NCBI GenBank assembly: GCA_900472295.1
Contig: UCIA01000030.1
Span: 62,001-126,000, forward strand
Source of the DNA: Hyphomicrobiales bacterium
GTDB taxonomy: Bacteria > Pseudomonadota > Alphaproteobacteria > Rhizobiales > Rhizobiaceae
Length of the DNA stretch: 64,000 nucleotides
Direction of reading: 5' to 3'
In this document: positions 55,792 to 63,183 of the stretch, in pieces
Layout of the letters: each line of letters opens with the position of its first letter
How positions within the stretch are numbered: the first letter of the stretch is position 1
Program-made: the position numbers and the translations under genes
The notes under the pieces: generated by a model
Databases searched by the model: none
What the model was told of the DNA's origin: nothing
Seen by the model: only the letters and a program-made list of their open reading frames with translations

Positions 55792-57111
55792 CTAACCGCG
55801 CGGCAGTACCCGCCGGATGACGGTCTTGTCGGCGGCCGGCTTCGAAGCCCCGACCGTATAGGCCGAAACTATCGCGGCCGCAGCTGCCTCGGCCTCCGCT
55901 TGCGTACGGGCGTGGACCAGCGCCAGCGGCTCGCCGGCCCGCACCTCCGCGCCGAGCGGCAGCAGCCTGGTGAGGCCGACCGCATGGTCGATCTTGTCGT
56001 CCGGCCGTGTGCGGCCACCGCCGAGGCCGACCACGGCGAGGCCGATATCGCGGGTGGCGATGCCGGTGACGAAGCCGTTTCCGGTCGCCTCGACCGCAAC
56101 CTCCACCGCCGCCTTCGGCAGGTATTTTTCCGGCTTCTCGACGAAATCGGCGGGCCCGCCAAGGGCTGCCACCATGCGCGCGAAGGCAGCCGCAGCGCGG
56201 CCGCCGGCCAGTGTTTCGGCAGCGCGCCTGAGACCGTCCTGGTTGGACGATACCAGCCCTGCCGATTGCAGCATCTCGGCCGCCAGCGCCAGCGTTACAT
56301 CCTCCAGTCGCTTGTCGCGGAACCGTCCGGTGAGGAAGTCGACGGCATTGCGCACTTCCACCGCATTGCCGGCCGCCGATGCCAGCGGCTCGTTCATGCC
56401 GGTGACCAGCGCCGAGGCCTTCAGGCCAGCGCCATTGGCAACCTCGACCAGGCTGTTGGCCAGTGCTGTCGCGTCGCGCGACTTCTCCATGAAGGCGCCG
56501 TTGCCGACCTTGACGTCGAGCACCAGCGACTGCAGCCCGGCCGCCAGCTTCTTCGACAAGATCGAGGCGGTGATCAGCGGCACCGATTCCACCGTTCCGG
56601 TCACGTCTCGGATCGCATAGAGGCGACGATCGGCGGGCGCGAGGTCGGCGGTCTGGCCGATGATGGCGCAGCCGGTCTCGAGCACCGTCTTGCGGAAGCG
56701 CGCCACGTCCGGCTGGCTGATATAGCCCGGGATGGCATCCATCTTGTCCAGCGTGCCGCCGGTATGGCCGAGCCCCCGGCCGGAGATCATCGGCACATAG
56801 GCGCCGCAAGCGGCGACGATCGGCGCCAGCATCAGCGAGACATTGTCGCCGACGCCGCCGGTCGAATGCTTGTCGGTGACCGGTCCCGGCAGGTCCGACC
56901 AGTCGAGCACGTCGCCGGAATCGCGCATCGCCAGCGTCAACGCCACCGCCTCGTCGCGGCCCATGCCGTTGAAGAACACCGCCATGGCAAAGGCGCCGAC
57001 CTGGCCGTCCGTGACGCTGCCCGAGGTCACGCCAGCGACGAAGGCCGCTATGTCCTGCGCGGACAGTTTCTGGCCGTCGCGCTTGCGGCGGATGATTTCC
57101 TGCGGAAGCAT
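55792..57111 (-). CDS. deoA: Thymidine phosphorylase
   Basis: A 439-residue pyrimidine nucleoside phosphorylase. The phosphate-binding DKHSTGGVGDNVSLMLAPIVAACG is near residue 82, and GHTGGTLDKMDAIPGY is the deoxynucleoside/phosphate signature. LVLDVKVGNGAFM and the C-terminal swivel domain (GLGGGRTRPDDKIDHAVGL) follow. It splits thymidine to thymine and deoxyribose 1-phosphate. It is the last gene of cdd-pnp-deoA; its ATG shares a base with the stop of the purine phosphorylase gene (TGATG), implying coupled translation. Confidence 0.95.
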   Translation of the reverse strand: MLPQEIIRRKRDGQKLSAQDIAAFVAGVTSGSVTDGQVGAFAMAVFFNGMGRDEAVALTLAMRDSGDVLDWSDLPGPVTDKHSTGGVGDNVSLMLAPIVAACGAYVPMISGRGLGHTGGTLDKMDAIPGYISQPDVARFRKTVLETGCAIIGQTADLAPADRRLYAIRDVTGTVESVPLITASILSKKLAAGLQSLVLDVKVGNGAFMEKSRDATALANSLVEVANGAGLKASALVTGMNEPLASAAGNAVEVRNAVDFLTGRFRDKRLEDVTLALAAEMLQSAGLVSSNQDGLRRAAETLAGGRAAAAFARMVAALGGPADFVEKPEKYLPKAAVEVAVEATGNGFVTGIATRDIGLAVVGLGGGRTRPDDKIDHAVGLTRLLPLGAEVRAGEPLALVHARTQAEAEAAAAAIVSAYTVGASKPAADKTVIRRVLPRG

Positions 57112-57929
57112 CAGGCGTCGCCCTTTGGCTCCGGCAACCCATGCTGGAATACAGACGCAAGGATCGTCGCCAGCCGCGCGCCGCCGATCGGCGCCATGTC
57201 CTTGGTCTCCTGGTGCGACAGTTCCGCCCCGGTCATCCCGGCGGCGAGATTGGTGATCACCGAACAGGCGGCAACGCGCAGACCGAGGAAGCGGGCGAGA
57301 ATGACTTCGGGCACGGTCGACATGCCCACCGCATTGGCGCCCATGATGCGCGCCATGCGGATTTCCGCCGGCGTCTCAAAACATGGGCCGGAGAACCACA
57401 TATAGACGCCCTGGTGTAGCCTGGTCCCGGTTGCCTTCGCAGCACGTTCGATCGCTGCGCGCAGGCCGGAATCATAGGCTTCGGTCAGGCCGACGAAGCG
57501 GCGATCACTCGGCTCGCCGATGAGCGGGTTGGAGCCGGAAAAATTGATGTGGTCGGTGAGCAGCATCACCGATCCCGGCGGCATGTCGGGGTCGACCGAA
57601 CCGGCGGCATTGGTGAGGATCAGCTTGGTGATGCCGATGCCGGCAAGCACTTCCAGCGCCGGCCGCATCGCAGCCGCATTGCCGTGCTCGTAATAGTGGG
57701 CGCGGCCCGACAGCATCAGCACCGGCGTGCCGGCAAACAGCCCCGCCACCACCTCGCCGGCATGGCCGGTGACGCCGCTGCGGGGGAAGCCCGGCAGGTC
57801 TGCATAAGAGATCCGAACTGCATTTTCGACCTGGTCGACAAGCCCGCCAAGGCCCGAGCCCAGCACCATCGCGGTGGTGGGCGCCAGCCCGTCCAGCTTC
57901 TCAACAAGATGGTCCAGAGCTTCTTTCAT
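57111..57929 (-). CDS. Purine nucleoside phosphorylase (trimeric type)
   Basis: A 272-residue phosphorylase of the PNP/MTAP family. It has AMVLGSGLGGLVDQVENAV with its Ser-Gly phosphate site, PVLMLSGRAHYYEHGNAAAMRPALEVLA, LTNAAGSVDPDMPPGSVMLLTDHIN and the base-binding Glu in GVYMWFSGPCFETPAEIRMA, followed by VGMSTVPEVILARFLGL. It splits inosine or guanosine to base and ribose 1-phosphate. I prefer ATG 57929 over the in-frame TTG at 57938. It is 12 nt after the cytidine deaminase stop and overlaps deoA by 1 nt. It is the low-molecular-weight type rather than hexameric DeoD. Confidence 0.93.
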   Translation of the reverse strand: MKEALDHLVEKLDGLAPTTAMVLGSGLGGLVDQVENAVRISYADLPGFPRSGVTGHAGEVVAGLFAGTPVLMLSGRAHYYEHGNAAAMRPALEVLAGIGITKLILTNAAGSVDPDMPPGSVMLLTDHINFSGSNPLIGEPSDRRFVGLTEAYDSGLRAAIERAAKATGTRLHQGVYMWFSGPCFETPAEIRMARIMGANAVGMSTVPEVILARFLGLRVAACSVITNLAAGMTGAELSHQETKDMAPIGGARLATILASVFQHGLPEPKGDA

Positions 57930-57941
57930 GTCAGCCAATCT

Positions 57942-58334
57942 TCATTTCAAAATGTCGCCACGGAATCCGTAGGGCAGCATGTCGCCCATGGTCACGGTCT
58001 CGACCACGCCGCTGTTGTCGCAAAGATAGAGTTTGGTGTCCGGGCGGCAGAATTCCGCCAGCCTTTGCCGGCAGCCGCCACAGGGCGAGCACTTGGCCAT
58101 GCGCGAGGCAATGACGGCGATCTCGACGATCTTGCCGCCGCCGCCCATGATATAGTGCCCGAGCGCCGTGGTCTCGGCGCACCATCCCTCAGGATAGGAC
58201 GCGACCTCGATGTTGGCGCCGGTGAAGACGCGGCCGTCCTCGGTGCGCAAGGCAGCGCCCACCGGGAACTTCGAATAAGGCGCATAGGCCTTGGCCATGG
58301 CTTCCTGCGCGGCTTCGAACAGATCATGCGACAT
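57942..58334 (-). CDS. cdd: Cytidine deaminase
   Basis: A 130-residue tetrameric-type cytidine deaminase. The zinc-binding catalytic motif appears as GWCAETTALGHYI, with Cys, Ala, Glu in CAET, and PCGGCRQRLAEF provides the other two zinc Cys. YAPYSKFPVGAALRTEDGRVFTGANIEVASYPEGW is the usual substrate region. It deaminates cytidine and deoxycytidine to uridine forms. It leads cdd-pnp-deoA and lies 80 bp after the nucleoside ABC permease, all on the minus strand, so uptake and breakdown are likely one regulon. Confidence 0.95.
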   Translation of the reverse strand: MSHDLFEAAQEAMAKAYAPYSKFPVGAALRTEDGRVFTGANIEVASYPEGWCAETTALGHYIMGGGGKIVEIAVIASRMAKCSPCGGCRQRLAEFCRPDTKLYLCDNSGVVETVTMGDMLPYGFRGDILK

Positions 58335-58414
58335 TGTAGGTGTTCTCTCCGATGATCGTGTTCAAAACCCGGCGCTTTCCGCCGATCCGCACTTTCAGGA
58401 TCAGACTTCCCGAG

Positions 58415-59386
58415 TCAGCGTTCCTTGACGTAGGGCACGCCGCCGGCGCGCGGCGGGATCGCCTTGCCGATGAAGCCGGCAAGCAGGATCACGGTCAGCA
58501 CATAGGGCATCGCCTGCATGAACTGTACCGGCACCTTGCCGACGATGGGCAGCGGCGAGCCCTGCAGACGGATCGCCGCCGCGTCGAGGAAGCCGAACAA
58601 AAGGCAGGCAAACATGGCATTGACCGGCTTCCATTTGGCGAAGATCAGCGCCGCCAGCGCGATGTAGCCCTTGCCGGCGGTCATGTCCTTCACAAAACCG
58701 CCATTCTGCACCATTGACAGATAGGCGCCGGCGACACCGGTCAGCACGCCGGTGCAGATCAGCGCCCGGTAGCGCAGCCAGGCGACCGAAATGCCGGCGG
58801 TGTCGACTGCGGCCGGGTTTTCGCCCACGGCGCGCAGCCTGAGGCCGAAGCGGGTGCGGAACAGCACCCACCAGGCGAACGGCACCATCGCGAAGGCGAA
58901 ATAGACCAGGATCGAGTGGCCGGACAGAAGCTCGGAATAGATCGGCCCGAGGATCGGCACCTCGCGCACGGCATTGGCGCCTGGCAGGATGATGCCCTCG
59001 AAACGTTCGCCCGGCTGCAGCGCCGGCGTGCGCCCGCCTTGGCTGAACCAGGCCTGGCCGAGAATGATCGTCGACCCGGCGGCGATGAAATTGATCGCCA
59101 CGCCGGAGACGATCTGGTTGCCGCGGTGGGTGATCGAGGCAAACCCATGGATCATGGCAAAGGCGACCGAGATCAGGATCGCCATGCCGAGGCCGAGAAG
59201 GGCCGAGTGCATGACCGAAGCGGCGGCGGCACCGGCGAAGGCGCCGACCAGCATCTTGCCTTCCAGCCCGATGTCGAAAACGCCGGCACGTTCCGAAAAG
59301 AGGCCGGCAAGGCAGGCGAGCAGCAGCGGCACCGACAGGCGGATGGTCGAGTCGAGTATCTGCACGATGGCGATGAAGATATCCAT
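58415..59386 (-). CDS. Nucleoside-type ABC transporter permease (second)
   Basis: A 323-residue permease of the branched-chain/BMP group with about 8-10 membrane segments. The family motif SERAGVFDIGLEGKMLVGAFAGAAAAS lies near the N-terminus, and RAVGENPAAVDTAGISVAWLRYRAL is the ATPase-docking loop. ALAALIFAKWKPVNAMFACLLFGFLDA follows. It pairs with the permease upstream, with a 1 nt gap between them. The start at ATG 59386 is set by the preceding stop; longer in-frame readings are artefacts. It imports purine or other nucleosides, in keeping with the salvage genes downstream. Confidence 0.92.
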   Translation of the reverse strand: MDIFIAIVQILDSTIRLSVPLLLACLAGLFSERAGVFDIGLEGKMLVGAFAGAAAASVMHSALLGLGMAILISVAFAMIHGFASITHRGNQIVSGVAINFIAAGSTIILGQAWFSQGGRTPALQPGERFEGIILPGANAVREVPILGPIYSELLSGHSILVYFAFAMVPFAWWVLFRTRFGLRLRAVGENPAAVDTAGISVAWLRYRALICTGVLTGVAGAYLSMVQNGGFVKDMTAGKGYIALAALIFAKWKPVNAMFACLLFGFLDAAAIRLQGSPLPIVGKVPVQFMQAMPYVLTVILLAGFIGKAIPPRAGGVPYVKER

Positions 59387-59387
59387 C

Positions 59388-60527
59388 TCAGGCGCCCTTT
59401 CCCTTGACCGCTTCCATGCCGACCGATCTCGGGCTGAACGAGGCGAACAGCGCCTGCACATAGGGCCTGAACATATGCTCCAGCGCACCGGCAAACAGGA
59501 TGACGAGACCCTGGATGATGACGATCATGTCGCGGGAGATCGCCGGCATTTCGAAGGCGAGCTCTGCGCCGCCCTGGTAGAGCATGCCGAACAGGATCGC
59601 CGCCAGCACGATGCCGACCGGATGCAGCCGGCCCATCAGCGCCACGGCGATGCCGACGAAGCCGGCGCCCGAGACGAAGTCGATCGCCACATTGTGCTGG
59701 TCGCCCATCACCGGGTTCAGCGTCATCATGCCGGCCAGCGCGCCCGAGATCATCATCGCGATGATGATGATGCGGGTCTCCGAAATGCCGGCATAGCGCG
59801 CCGCCTTCGGGCTGTGGCCGTAAGTGCGCATCTCGTAGCCGAGCTTGGTGCGCCAGATCAGCAGCCAGACCAGGAAGGCCATGACCAGTGCCAGCAGAAA
59901 GCAGACATTGAGCGGCGCCGAGCGTATCTTGGCGCCGAACAGTTCGATGATCCAGTTGAGCTTCGGCAGTTCCGCCCCGGCGAGGAAATTGCGGGTCTGC
60001 GGCGCTTGCGAACCCGCCGGCTTCAACGGCCCGACCAGCAGGAAAACCATGATCGACGCCGCGATGAAATTGAACATGATGGTGGTGATGACGATGTGCG
60101 AGCCACGCTTGGCCTGCAGATAGGCCGGGATCAACGCCCACAACGCGCCGACCGCGGCAGCCGCAACGATTGCCAGCGGGAAAGTCAGCCACCAGGGCAG
60201 CGTGGTATCGAAGGTGAGGCAGACCACGGCGACGCCGAGGCCGGCAATATAGGCCTGCCCCTCGGTGCCGATGTTGAACAGGCCGCAATGTGCGGCCACC
60301 GCCACCGACAGGCCGGTGAAGATGAAGGTGGTGGCGTAGAACAGCGTGAAAGCGATGCCGGTTCCCTTGCCGAAGGCGCCTTCGACCAGGATGACTGCGG
60401 CCCGGAACGGATTTTCGCCGACCAGCATGACAACGAAACCGGCGACGATGAAGGCCACCGACAGATTGATCAGCGGGATCAACCCATAGTCGGCCCAGGC
60501 CGGCAGCTTGGCGTAAGGCGTGCTCAT
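59388..60527 (-). CDS. Nucleoside-type ABC transporter permease (first)
   Basis: A 379-residue permease. The N-terminal leader YAKLPAWADYGLIPLINLSVAF leads into the first segment, followed by VAAHCGLFNIGTEGQAYIAGLGVAVV, the family's characteristic motif, and the docking loop YGHSPKAARYAGISETRIIIIAMM. MTLNPVMGDQHNVAIDFVSGAGFVGIAVALMG is conserved in nucleoside permeases. It overlaps the ATPase gene by 4 nt upstream and is followed 1 nt later by the second permease. It forms the channel with that partner in the inner membrane. Confidence 0.92.
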   Translation of the reverse strand: MSTPYAKLPAWADYGLIPLINLSVAFIVAGFVVMLVGENPFRAAVILVEGAFGKGTGIAFTLFYATTFIFTGLSVAVAAHCGLFNIGTEGQAYIAGLGVAVVCLTFDTTLPWWLTFPLAIVAAAAVGALWALIPAYLQAKRGSHIVITTIMFNFIAASIMVFLLVGPLKPAGSQAPQTRNFLAGAELPKLNWIIELFGAKIRSAPLNVCFLLALVMAFLVWLLIWRTKLGYEMRTYGHSPKAARYAGISETRIIIIAMMISGALAGMMTLNPVMGDQHNVAIDFVSGAGFVGIAVALMGRLHPVGIVLAAILFGMLYQGGAELAFEMPAISRDMIVIIQGLVILFAGALEHMFRPYVQALFASFSPRSVGMEAVKGKGA

Positions 60528-62056
60528 TCCGCAGCCTCCTGGCGCTCGACACCCGCCATCAAAAGACCAAGCTCGCCTTCGGTCGCCTCCGGGCCACGCT
60601 CGCCGACGATGCGGCCGGCAAACATCACCAGGATACGGTCGGACAGCGAGCGTATCTCATCGAGCTCGACCGACACCACCAGCACCGCCTTGCCCTGGTC
60701 GCGCATGGCGATCAGCCGTTTGTGGATGAATTCGATGGCGCCGACATCGACGCCGCGCGTCGGCTGGCCGACGATGAGAACGCCCGGGTCTTGTTCCATC
60801 TCCCGCGCCAGCACGATCTTCTGCTGGTTGCCGCCGGAGAAATTCGCCGTCTTCAGCCGCGGATTGCCGGGACGGATATCGTATTTCTCGATCTTGTCCT
60901 TGGCATCGGCCATGATCGCGTCGATGTTGAGGAACGGACCTTTCAAGTAACGAGGGTCGTGGTGATAGCCGAGGATCGAATTCTCGTTCTCCTCGAAGGC
61001 CAGCACCAGCCCGACATGATGGCGGTCCTCCGGCACATGAGCCAGGCCCCTGTCGCGCAATTCGCCGGGGTCGGCCGCCCCGGTCAGGTCGATCGGCTTG
61101 CCGTCGAGCATGACAGAGCCGGACACGGCGCGCCTGATGCCGGAAATAGCCTCCAGCAGTTCGGACTGACCGTTGCCGGCGACGCCGGCTATGCCAACGA
61201 TCTCGCCCGCTTTGATATCGAAGGAGATGTCGTCAACCATGGTGACGCCGCGGGAATCCTTCACCGTCAGGTTCTTGACCGCCAGCTTGACGTTGCCAGC
61301 CTCCGCCTCGCCCTTTTCGACGCGAAGCAGGACGCGCCGCCCGACCATCAGCTCGGCTAGCTCCTCGACGGTGGTCTTTTTGGTCTCGCGTGTCGCCACC
61401 ATCGTGCCCTGCCGCATCACCGAGACATTGTCGGTGATGGCCATGATCTCGCGCAATTTGTGGGTGATCAGCACCACCGTTTTGCCCTGCTCCTTCAATT
61501 GCTTGAGGATGCGGAACAAATGGTCGGCCTCGGCGGGCGTCAGCACGCCCGTCGGCTCGTCGAGGATCAGGATTTCGGCGCCGCGATAGAGCGCCTTGAG
61601 GATTTCAACCCGCTGCTGCAGGCCGACCGGCAGTTCCTCGATGATGGCATCGGGATCGACTTCCAGCCCGTATTCGCGTTCGAGCCGCTCGAGTTCGGAG
61701 CGCGCCTTGGCGATGCTCTTTTTCAGCAGCGCGTCGCTCTCCGCGCCGAGGATGATGTTTTCCAGCACCGTGAAATTGTCGACCAGCATGAAATGCTGGT
61801 GCACCATGCCGATGCCGAGCGCGATGGCGTCATTGGACGTCTTGATCGAGGCCGGCTTGCCGCCGACGCGGATCTCGCCGCTGTCGGCCTGGTAGAAGCC
61901 GTAGAGAATCGACATCAATGTCGATTTGCCGGCGCCGTTCTCGCCGACAATGCCGTGGATGGTGCCGCGCGCGATCTCCAGATTGATGTCTCGATTGGCG
62001 CGAACGGCGCCAAAACTCTTGTTGATGCCGATCAGCTCGATTGCGGCTTGCGCCAT
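60524..62056 (-). CDS. Nucleoside-type ABC transporter ATP-binding protein (double NBD)
   Basis: A 510-residue ATPase with two fused nucleotide-binding domains. The first has Walker A GENGAGKST (residues 38-46), PVGLQQRVEILKALYRGA as signature and ILDEPTGVLTPAEAD as Walker B. The second has GVAGNGQSELLEAISGI and FSGGNQQKIVLAREMEQDPGVLIVGQPTRGVD, a degenerate site as in sugar/nucleoside importers. It powers the two permeases. It is the first gene of the operon; no BMP-family binding-protein gene precedes it within the 217 bp to slyX, so the binding protein must be encoded elsewhere. Confidence 0.94.
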   Translation of the reverse strand: MAQAAIELIGINKSFGAVRANRDINLEIARGTIHGIVGENGAGKSTLMSILYGFYQADSGEIRVGGKPASIKTSNDAIALGIGMVHQHFMLVDNFTVLENIILGAESDALLKKSIAKARSELERLEREYGLEVDPDAIIEELPVGLQQRVEILKALYRGAEILILDEPTGVLTPAEADHLFRILKQLKEQGKTVVLITHKLREIMAITDNVSVMRQGTMVATRETKKTTVEELAELMVGRRVLLRVEKGEAEAGNVKLAVKNLTVKDSRGVTMVDDISFDIKAGEIVGIAGVAGNGQSELLEAISGIRRAVSGSVMLDGKPIDLTGAADPGELRDRGLAHVPEDRHHVGLVLAFEENENSILGYHHDPRYLKGPFLNIDAIMADAKDKIEKYDIRPGNPRLKTANFSGGNQQKIVLAREMEQDPGVLIVGQPTRGVDVGAIEFIHKRLIAMRDQGKAVLVVSVELDEIRSLSDRILVMFAGRIVGERGPEATEGELGLLMAGVERQEAAE

Positions 62057-62272
62057 GCAGCCTGTCCCACTCTTATTTTTTTATCGCTTGGTCAAAATGC
62101 CTAGCATGATGCCCCGTCCGTGCCAATTGGCGGCGCAACCATCACTCTCGACAAATCCCGGTGCGCTTGTCAATTTCGAACGTGACCGGAGACCTTCACA
62201 TTCACTAATATGCAGAACTTGGAATTCGCATCATTTTGAAACTGCGCGTGTAGAGACCAAAGGATTTTCTCA

Positions 62273-62482
62273 ATGATCATGCCTGTCGACCGGCTGACGA
62301 CGCTGGAAATCCGCGCCACCGAGCAGGAAAAGACCATCGAGGAATTGTCCGGCCAGATCGCCGAGCAGTGGCAGGTGATCGAGCGCATGCAACGCAAGCT
62401 GGATGCGCTGACCAACCGTTTCCTCGCGCTGGAGGAGCAGTCGGCAGCCGATGTGCCGATAACCAAACCGCCGCACTGGTAG
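62273..62482 (+). CDS. slyX: SlyX family protein
   Basis: A 69-residue, nearly all-helical protein. Heptad-like segments (LTTLEIRATEQEKTIEELSGQI and ERMQRKLDALTNRFLALEE) form a coiled coil, and the C-terminus ends KPPHW, close to the PPHY end of SlyX. The function of SlyX is not established. ATG 62273 follows AGGA at 8 nt; ATG 62279 is also possible. It is 13 nt upstream of the anti-sigma-like gene and probably co-transcribed with it. Confidence 0.85.
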   Translation: MIMPVDRLTTLEIRATEQEKTIEELSGQIAEQWQVIERMQRKLDALTNRFLALEEQSAADVPITKPPHW

Positions 62483-62495
62483 CGAGGAGAAGCCG

Positions 62496-62915
62496 ATGGC
62501 CAGTGAAAGCGATCGCGTTGCCCGTGCCGGCGACTATGTGCTTGGCCTGATGAACGACCGCGACCGTGAGCGTGCCGAGCGCGACCTGGAGATCGACCCT
62601 GCCTTTCGCGACACTGTGATGCGGCTGGCCGAGCGCATGCATGTCTTCGATCGCACGGGGCGGCCGTCGGGCGGTGATGTCAGCTGGCAACTGATCTCGC
62701 AACGCATCGCCGAACTGCCGCAAATGCGTGTGGTCGGTAAGGACGAGGTAAGGCCCACGCCAGTGATCCGCAGGCTGGAACGCCGGCCCTACGGCGTCGG
62801 CGTGCACGCGCTCGGCGGCCGCCGCGGCGCCGTCATCGCCATCGCGCTGATCGTGGTGTTTGCGTTGGGGTACTTGGCGGGCTTGTTGTCGACGGGTGGT
62901 GTGCTTCTGCCCTGA
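62496..62915 (+). CDS. Anti-sigma factor-like protein, short form
   Basis: A 139-residue protein with the N-terminal pattern of RskA-type anti-sigma factors: AGDYVLGLMNDRDRERAERDLEIDPAFRDTVMRLAERM at about 11-48. A membrane segment (AVIAIALIVVFALGYLAGLL) is near the C-terminus, with almost nothing after it. Typical RskA-like proteins have a periplasmic domain of 100 or more residues, so this is truncated or a minimal form. No ECF sigma gene is adjacent. ATG 62496 follows GAGGAGA. The role is inferred from the N-terminal pattern only. Confidence 0.65.
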   Translation: MASESDRVARAGDYVLGLMNDRDRERAERDLEIDPAFRDTVMRLAERMHVFDRTGRPSGGDVSWQLISQRIAELPQMRVVGKDEVRPTPVIRRLERRPYGVGVHALGGRRGAVIAIALIVVFALGYLAGLLSTGGVLLP

Positions 62916-62947
62916 TCGGCGGAGCAAATCACATATGGCGATCCCGT

Positions 62948-62962
62948 CTCGGCTTCGCCGAG
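62948..62962. other. Short GC hairpin after the anti-sigma-like gene
   Basis: CTCGGC-TTC-GCCGAG is a perfect 6 bp stem with a 3 nt loop, 33 nt after the stop. It lacks a T-run; it may be part of, or a boundary to, the RIME-like repeat that begins at about 62978. Confidence 0.4.
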
Positions 62963-62977
62963 CCCGCAACGCCGGAA

Positions 62978-63148
62978 CTGCCGATCTCCCCCCTTGCGGG
63001 GGAGATGGCCGGCAGGCCAGAGGGGGGTGTGAAGGATCGCCAACCTGAATGGCTTCGCCGCGAATGATCCGATGCGTTGGCTGATAGGCCGAGGGACAGC
63101 CCCCTCTGCCTTGCCAGGCATCTTCCCCGCAAGGGGGGAGATCGGCAG
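62978..63148. repeat. RIME-like intergenic palindromic repeat (second copy)
   Basis: Arms of about 49 bp: CTGCCGATCTCCCCCCTTGC at the left end and GCAAGGGGGGAGATCGGCAG at the right end are exact reverse complements, and the inner parts match with few differences. A spacer of about 70 bp separates them. The design is the same as the copy at 27276-27432, but the arm sequence differs. It fills most of the gap between the anti-sigma-like gene and the convergent transglycosylase gene. Confidence 0.75.
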
Positions 63149-63183
63149 CTTCAGCGAAATCGCCTATCGAGCCGTCGGTAGCC

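Noticed and set aside
58974..60950. Open frame of 658 codons opposite the nucleoside ABC genes
   Set aside because: It is a complement of two permeases and an ATPase with good family motifs; its composition is typical of a GC-skewed shadow frame.
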